Source: Chryseobacterium sp. 7 (GTDB taxonomy: Bacteria; Bacteroidota; Bacteroidia; Flavobacteriales; Weeksellaceae). Taken from it: a stretch of DNA of 64,000 nucleotides. The position numbers and the translations under genes were made by a program. The first letter of the stretch is position 1, and every line of letters starts with the position of its first letter. The DNA is taken from the NCBI RefSeq assembly GCF_003663845.1, contig NZ_RCCA01000001.1:2418001-2482000 (forward strand). Direction: 5' to 3'. The notes under the pieces are model-generated. The model was not told where the DNA came from and made no database searches. It saw only the letters and a program-made list of their open reading frames with translations. Below, piece by piece: positions 60,147-64,000 of the stretch.

Positions 60147-63100
60147 TTATTTATCTAAATGTTTCGGAGTAAATCCGTCTTCATTCAATTCTCTGTGTAC
60201 ATATTCTGCTTTCATTTCAGCTTCGTAGTCTACTTTAGTATCTTTACCCATTCTTCTTAGAACGGAGTCAAATAGAGAGTACACTACCGGTACAATGATC
60301 AATGTAAGGAATAGTGACGATGTTAAACCACCGATTACTACCCATGCAAGACCTTTGTTCATCTCAGCTCCTGCACCTGTTGCCAATGCAATCGGTAACA
60401 TACCGAAGATCATCGCAATAGTGGTCATCAGGATCGGACGAAGACGGGCGTGGTTAGCCTGTACCAAAGCATCGTGAGTATTTGCGCCTGCTGCTTTTCT
60501 CGCATTCGTAAAGTCAACGATAAGGATCGCATTCTTCGCTACAAGACCAATCAACATGATCATTCCTAACATCGTGAAAATGTTCAGTGAGTTAGCAGTT
60601 AAGGCAAGGATTACCATTACCCCGATCATTGCTAACGGAATTGAGAACAATACCACGAAAGGATATACAAAACTGTCATATAGTGAAACCATTACCAGGT
60701 ATACCAATACGATAGCCGCTAATAATGCAATTCCTAACGTACCGAAACCTTCCTGCTGGTTTTCCATATCTCCACTCCAGATATACTCCACTCCTACAGG
60801 TTTTTTGGTGCTCTTCATGAACTGATCTGCCCATTCGTTAGCAACGTCCCCTACCGGTCTACCTACTGCTTTAGCTCTTACTTTTACTGAAGGAGATTTA
60901 TCTCTACGTTCAAGCAAACTTGGTCCTGAACCCATTTTTACATCAGCAAACTGGCTTAAACGAACCTGCTGCCCCTGAGGGTTTGTAAACATCAGGTTTT
61001 TCACATCATCAATAGACTGTCTGTTCACATCTCCGAAACGGATATTGATGTCATATTCATATTCTCCGGCTCTGAATTTCCCGTCTGTATTTCCGTTGAA
61101 TGCAGTCTGCATCGTCTGTCCTACACTTGAAAGATTTAAGCCCAGAGAAGACATTTTATCTCTGTCAATACTTACCTGAACTTCCGGGCTCCCTGTATCT
61201 GTCGATAATTCGGCATCTACCGCTCCGGGAACTTTCTTCAATAGCTCTAAGATTCTGGTTGCCTCTTTTACTGCTGTTTCGTTATCAGGTCCTGTCACTA
61301 CCATTTCAATTGGAGCATTTTCAGCACCCATGATACCGATTGGAGCGGTTTTAAATTCAACTCCTGTGAATTTCTCTTCCAGCTGTCTTTTTATTTTCGC
61401 AGCTTTGATGTTGGTACTTTCAGAACGTTCAGATTTATCTGTAAGGTTTACCTGAACCTCAGACTGGTATGTTGTTGCCTGAGCTCCACCAAAACCTGTA
61501 GACTGCTGTCCAACTGTTGTAATAAGGTCTACAACATCTTTATCGTTTCTTAAAAACTTCTCAACGTCTAATGTCAATTGGTTTGTTTTTTCAACGGTTG
61601 CATCTTTTGACAATTCCATTTGTACTAAGAACTGACCTCTGTCGATTGGCGGGAAGAATTCACCTCCAATGAAACCAAATGCTACCAGCATGAATGAACT
61701 GATTAAGACAATAAATGTAATTACTACTGTTGAAATTCTTCTTAAAGTCGTTTTCAGACACCATTCAAGAATTCCTGTAATCCAGTGTGTAAATTTGTCA
61801 ATTAATCCTTCAAACCAAAGAATAAATTTCTCAAACCAGTTTTTACCTGTCAAATGTTCCAGTTTACCGAATCTTGATGATAACCAAGGAATGATAGTAA
61901 ATGAAGCCAATAATGATAATAGGGTTGCAATAACTACCGTGACGCAGAACTGAGCCAAGATGTTCGCTACAAGACCTGAACTCATCGCAATCGGTAAGAA
62001 TACCACCACAATTACCAATGTAATCGCCGCAACGGTAAACCCGATCTCTGAAGCTCCGTCATAAGCTGCCCTGATCTTACTTTTACCCATTTCCATGTGA
62101 CGGTAAATGTTTTCAAGTACTACGATCGCGTCATCCACCAGGATCCCTACCACAAGGGATAGCCCCAGTAAGCTCATCAGGTTCAAAGTATATCCCATAA
62201 GGTTCATTCCGATGAACGCTGCCACCAATGAAGCCGGGATAGAAACCATTACAATGAACGCGTTTCTGATACTGTGAAGGAATAATAACATCACAATTGC
62301 CACGAGGATAATCGCCAAGAATAAGTCGAAAATAACGTGGTTGGCAGATTCAAGGGTAAATTCTGTAGTATCGTTTACGATTTTTACTTTTACTCCCTGA
62401 ACTTTATAAGCCTCTTCTACTGTTTTAATTGTTTTCTGAACGCTTTCAGATACCGCTACCGCATTGGCGTCAGATTGTTTTTTAACCTGCATTAAAATGG
62501 TCGGGAACTGGTTGAATCTTGCTACCTTTTCTACATCTTTCTGAGAGTCGAAAACAGTTGCAATATCAGATAAACGTACCTGAGCACCATTTTTATTGGA
62601 AACTACAAGGTTGTTCATTTCCTCGGTAGATTTATACTTTCCTGAAAGTCTGATCGTAGATTTTGTAGTTCTCGTTTTCAAACTTCCTGTAGGGAAATCA
62701 AGGTTTGATGAAAGGATTGCCTGTTGTACATCTCCGATTGAAAGTCCGTACCCTTGTAATTTTTTTTCATCAAGATTCACCTGAATTTCTCTCTCCTGTC
62801 CCCCCACAAGGTCTACCTGAGCTACACCGTTTACACGGGAGAAAATAGGTTCAATCTTTTTATCTAATAAGTCATAAAGGTCTTTACTGTTTAATTTATC
62901 AGATGAGATACTCATCGTGATAATAGGTAGATCATCTAAAGAGAACTTGTTCAGAGAGGGCGCTTTCACGTCGTCCGGAAGGTCTGCAAGAATTGCATTT
63001 ACCTTTCTCTGAGCATCATTCAAAGCATAGTCTACATCGGCACCATCATTCAGCTGAACCATGATTACGGATAGACTCTCATATGAAGAAGATTCTACTT

Positions 63101-63335
63101 TTTTTACGTTTTCCAGAGAACCTACGGCATCTTCAATCTTTCGGGTAACGGAAGTTTCCACCTCTGCTGGGGAAGCTCCCGGATATACCGTAGAAATGGT
63201 TACCATGTTGGTTTCAAACTTCGGAATCAATTCGTATCCCATGAGCGTATAACTCAGGATACCTCCCAACGTCAGAATTGTAAATAATACAATTACCAGC
63301 GAGGGTCTTTTAATGGATATTTCTGCTAACTTCAT
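60147..63335 (-). CDS. RND efflux pump inner-membrane permease (HAE1 / AcrB-like)
   Basis: 1062 aa, normal full length, twelve membrane helices and two large periplasmic loops. The proton-relay residues are present: the Asp-Asp pair in GILVDDAIVVLENIYRHME (TM4, near residue 408) and Lys in LIGLVAKNAILIVDF (TM10). FPTILMQVKKQSDANAV and PGASPAEVETSVTRKIED are typical of the HAE1 branch. The membrane-fusion gene lies upstream, 7 bases apart. Exports hydrophobic drugs or fatty/aromatic compounds; substrate not defined. Confidence 0.93.
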   Translation of the reverse strand: MKLAEISIKRPSLVIVLFTILTLGGILSYTLMGYELIPKFETNMVTISTVYPGASPAEVETSVTRKIEDAVGSLENVKKVESSSYESLSVIMVQLNDGADVDYALNDAQRKVNAILADLPDDVKAPSLNKFSLDDLPIITMSISSDKLNSKDLYDLLDKKIEPIFSRVNGVAQVDLVGGQEREIQVNLDEKKLQGYGLSIGDVQQAILSSNLDFPTGSLKTRTTKSTIRLSGKYKSTEEMNNLVVSNKNGAQVRLSDIATVFDSQKDVEKVARFNQFPTILMQVKKQSDANAVAVSESVQKTIKTVEEAYKVQGVKVKIVNDTTEFTLESANHVIFDLFLAIILVAIVMLLFLHSIRNAFIVMVSIPASLVAAFIGMNLMGYTLNLMSLLGLSLVVGILVDDAIVVLENIYRHMEMGKSKIRAAYDGASEIGFTVAAITLVIVVVFLPIAMSSGLVANILAQFCVTVVIATLLSLLASFTIIPWLSSRFGKLEHLTGKNWFEKFILWFEGLIDKFTHWITGILEWCLKTTLRRISTVVITFIVLISSFMLVAFGFIGGEFFPPIDRGQFLVQMELSKDATVEKTNQLTLDVEKFLRNDKDVVDLITTVGQQSTGFGGAQATTYQSEVQVNLTDKSERSESTNIKAAKIKRQLEEKFTGVEFKTAPIGIMGAENAPIEMVVTGPDNETAVKEATRILELLKKVPGAVDAELSTDTGSPEVQVSIDRDKMSSLGLNLSSVGQTMQTAFNGNTDGKFRAGEYEYDINIRFGDVNRQSIDDVKNLMFTNPQGQQVRLSQFADVKMGSGPSLLERRDKSPSVKVRAKAVGRPVGDVANEWADQFMKSTKKPVGVEYIWSGDMENQQEGFGTLGIALLAAIVLVYLVMVSLYDSFVYPFVVLFSIPLAMIGVMVILALTANSLNIFTMLGMIMLIGLVAKNAILIVDFTNARKAAGANTHDALVQANHARLRPILMTTIAMIFGMLPIALATGAGAEMNKGLAWVVIGGLTSSLFLTLIIVPVVYSLFDSVLRRMGKDTKVDYEAEMKAEYVHRELNEDGFTPKHLDK

Positions 63336-63342
63336 GGGTCTG

Positions 63343-64000
63343 CTACTTTATAATATTCACTTTAGATCCATTGTCCAGATTGATCTGTCCGCTGGTTACC
63401 ACCTGCTCTCCACCATTCAATCCGCTTAGAACCTGAACTTTATCTCCGTAAACTTTTCCAATGGTTACTTTGATCAGTTTAGCAACGCCATTCTGAACAA
63501 CAAATAATTGCCCTGAGCTTACTCCGTTTACAAATGCTTCTGCAGGAACTGTAAGCATATTCTTAGTTTCTGCACCGTTGTTGGTACTGAATTTAGCTGT
63601 TGCATACATACCCGCTTTCAGATTTCCTCTGTTCTGAACCTCAATTTCCACAGGGAAATTCAAAGAAGCATCACTTTTAGGAGCGATGAAAGTAATTCTA
63701 CCTACGAATGAATCTTCCGGTAAAACATTTACTTTAATCGGAACTTCCTGACCTAACTGGATTTTCCCTATCTGGCTTTCATCTACTAAAACAGAAAGTT
63801 TTAAGCTGTTGATGTTAACTATTTCAAACATTGATGTTCCCGGGGAAACTACAGTACCAGGCTCAACCATTTTTTTATTGATGGTACCACTGATTCCTGC
63901 ACGGATGCTTGTATCATTTACTTTTACACCTTGTGCTTTCACTGCAGCCTGCATATTTTTCAGCTGTAGTCTTGAGTTATCAAGCTGCTGCTTTGTAACC
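63343..64000 (-). CDS. RND membrane-fusion protein, truncated at window edge
   Basis: The C-terminal about 218 residues of an AcrA/MexA-type adaptor; the frame stays open to base 64000 (VTKQQLDNSRLQLKN continues the coiled-coil hairpin), so the start lies outside. Visible are the second lipoyl half (IRAGISGTINKKMVEPGTVV), the beta-barrel (VNILPEDSFVGRITFIAPKSD) and the membrane-proximal domain (VLSGLNGGEQVVTSG). Pairs with the permease gene 7 bases downstream. Confidence 0.92.
   Translation of the reverse strand, partial: VTKQQLDNSRLQLKNMQAAVKAQGVKVNDTSIRAGISGTINKKMVEPGTVVSPGTSMFEIVNINSLKLSVLVDESQIGKIQLGQEVPIKVNVLPEDSFVGRITFIAPKSDASLNFPVEIEVQNRGNLKAGMYATAKFSTNNGAETKNMLTVPAEAFVNGVSSGQLFVVQNGVAKLIKVTIGKVYGDKVQVLSGLNGGEQVVTSGQINLDNGSKVNIIK

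Overview
This window reads as a chromosomal segment of a low-GC member of the Bacteroidota, most likely a Chryseobacterium-like flavobacterium (Weeksellaceae). Starts lack Shine-Dalgarno boxes and are preceded by A/T-rich leaders. Several genes carry the Bacteroidota promoter signature (TTG, about 20 bp, TAnnTTTG). Protein families are typical of the group: an EALRYDLT-type HisRS, TPR-plus-HTH regulators and SHOCT-domain proteins. I saw no rRNA, tRNA, CRISPR array, transposase or phage gene. The name of the organism is inference from sequence style, not from a search.

Layout. 1-5.7 kb: 3' end of a pyruvate-dehydrogenase-type E2, a secreted serine hydrolase, a CLC chloride transporter and the rpsF-rpsR-rplI ribosomal operon. 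6-11.2 kb: an AraC regulator divergent from a TolC/HlyD/MFS tripartite efflux operon that contains a 16-copy octamer repeat. 11.3-16.5 kb: aldehyde dehydrogenase, secreted thioredoxin, lipid A-type acyltransferase with a glycosyltransferase, DnaQ-like exonuclease and ApaG. 16.5-21.8 kb: sucB and sucA (2-oxoglutarate dehydrogenase) and an SRPBCC/GyrI-like protein with a near-leaderless promoter. 22-30 kb: a glycogen operon (glgB-glgA-lipoprotein-glgC) divergent from a glycogen-binding-domain esterase and an M17 aminopeptidase.

30.2-36.8 kb is the most unusual region. It is a tight same-strand array of three ATP-grasp-type ligases, a YbdK/GCS2 carboxylate-amine ligase, a class I glutamine amidotransferase and an alpha/beta hydrolase, plus a small frameshifted gene. 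It looks like a pathway that makes and trims an amide- or peptide-bonded metabolite whose identity I cannot read from sequence. It is followed by a lipoprotein class C beta-lactamase and then, at 40.4-45.2 kb, a complete cyanophycin set (cphA synthetase, cphB cyanophycinase, isoaspartyl peptidase). Glycogen and cyanophycin genes within about 23 kb suggest a carbon/nitrogen storage neighbourhood.

45.2-64 kb: YtxH-like protein, methyltransferase, a five-gene operon of zinc-ribbon/PH-like/SHOCT paralogues (one split in two, one broken by two compensating frameshifts), hisS with an Asn-rich insertion of roughly 85-100 residues, HRDC protein, a tail-less SSB, XRE regulator, an HPP-family membrane protein and a run of small metabolic or hypothetical genes, a J-domain/KTSC protein, and an RND efflux pump with its truncated membrane-fusion partner at the right edge.
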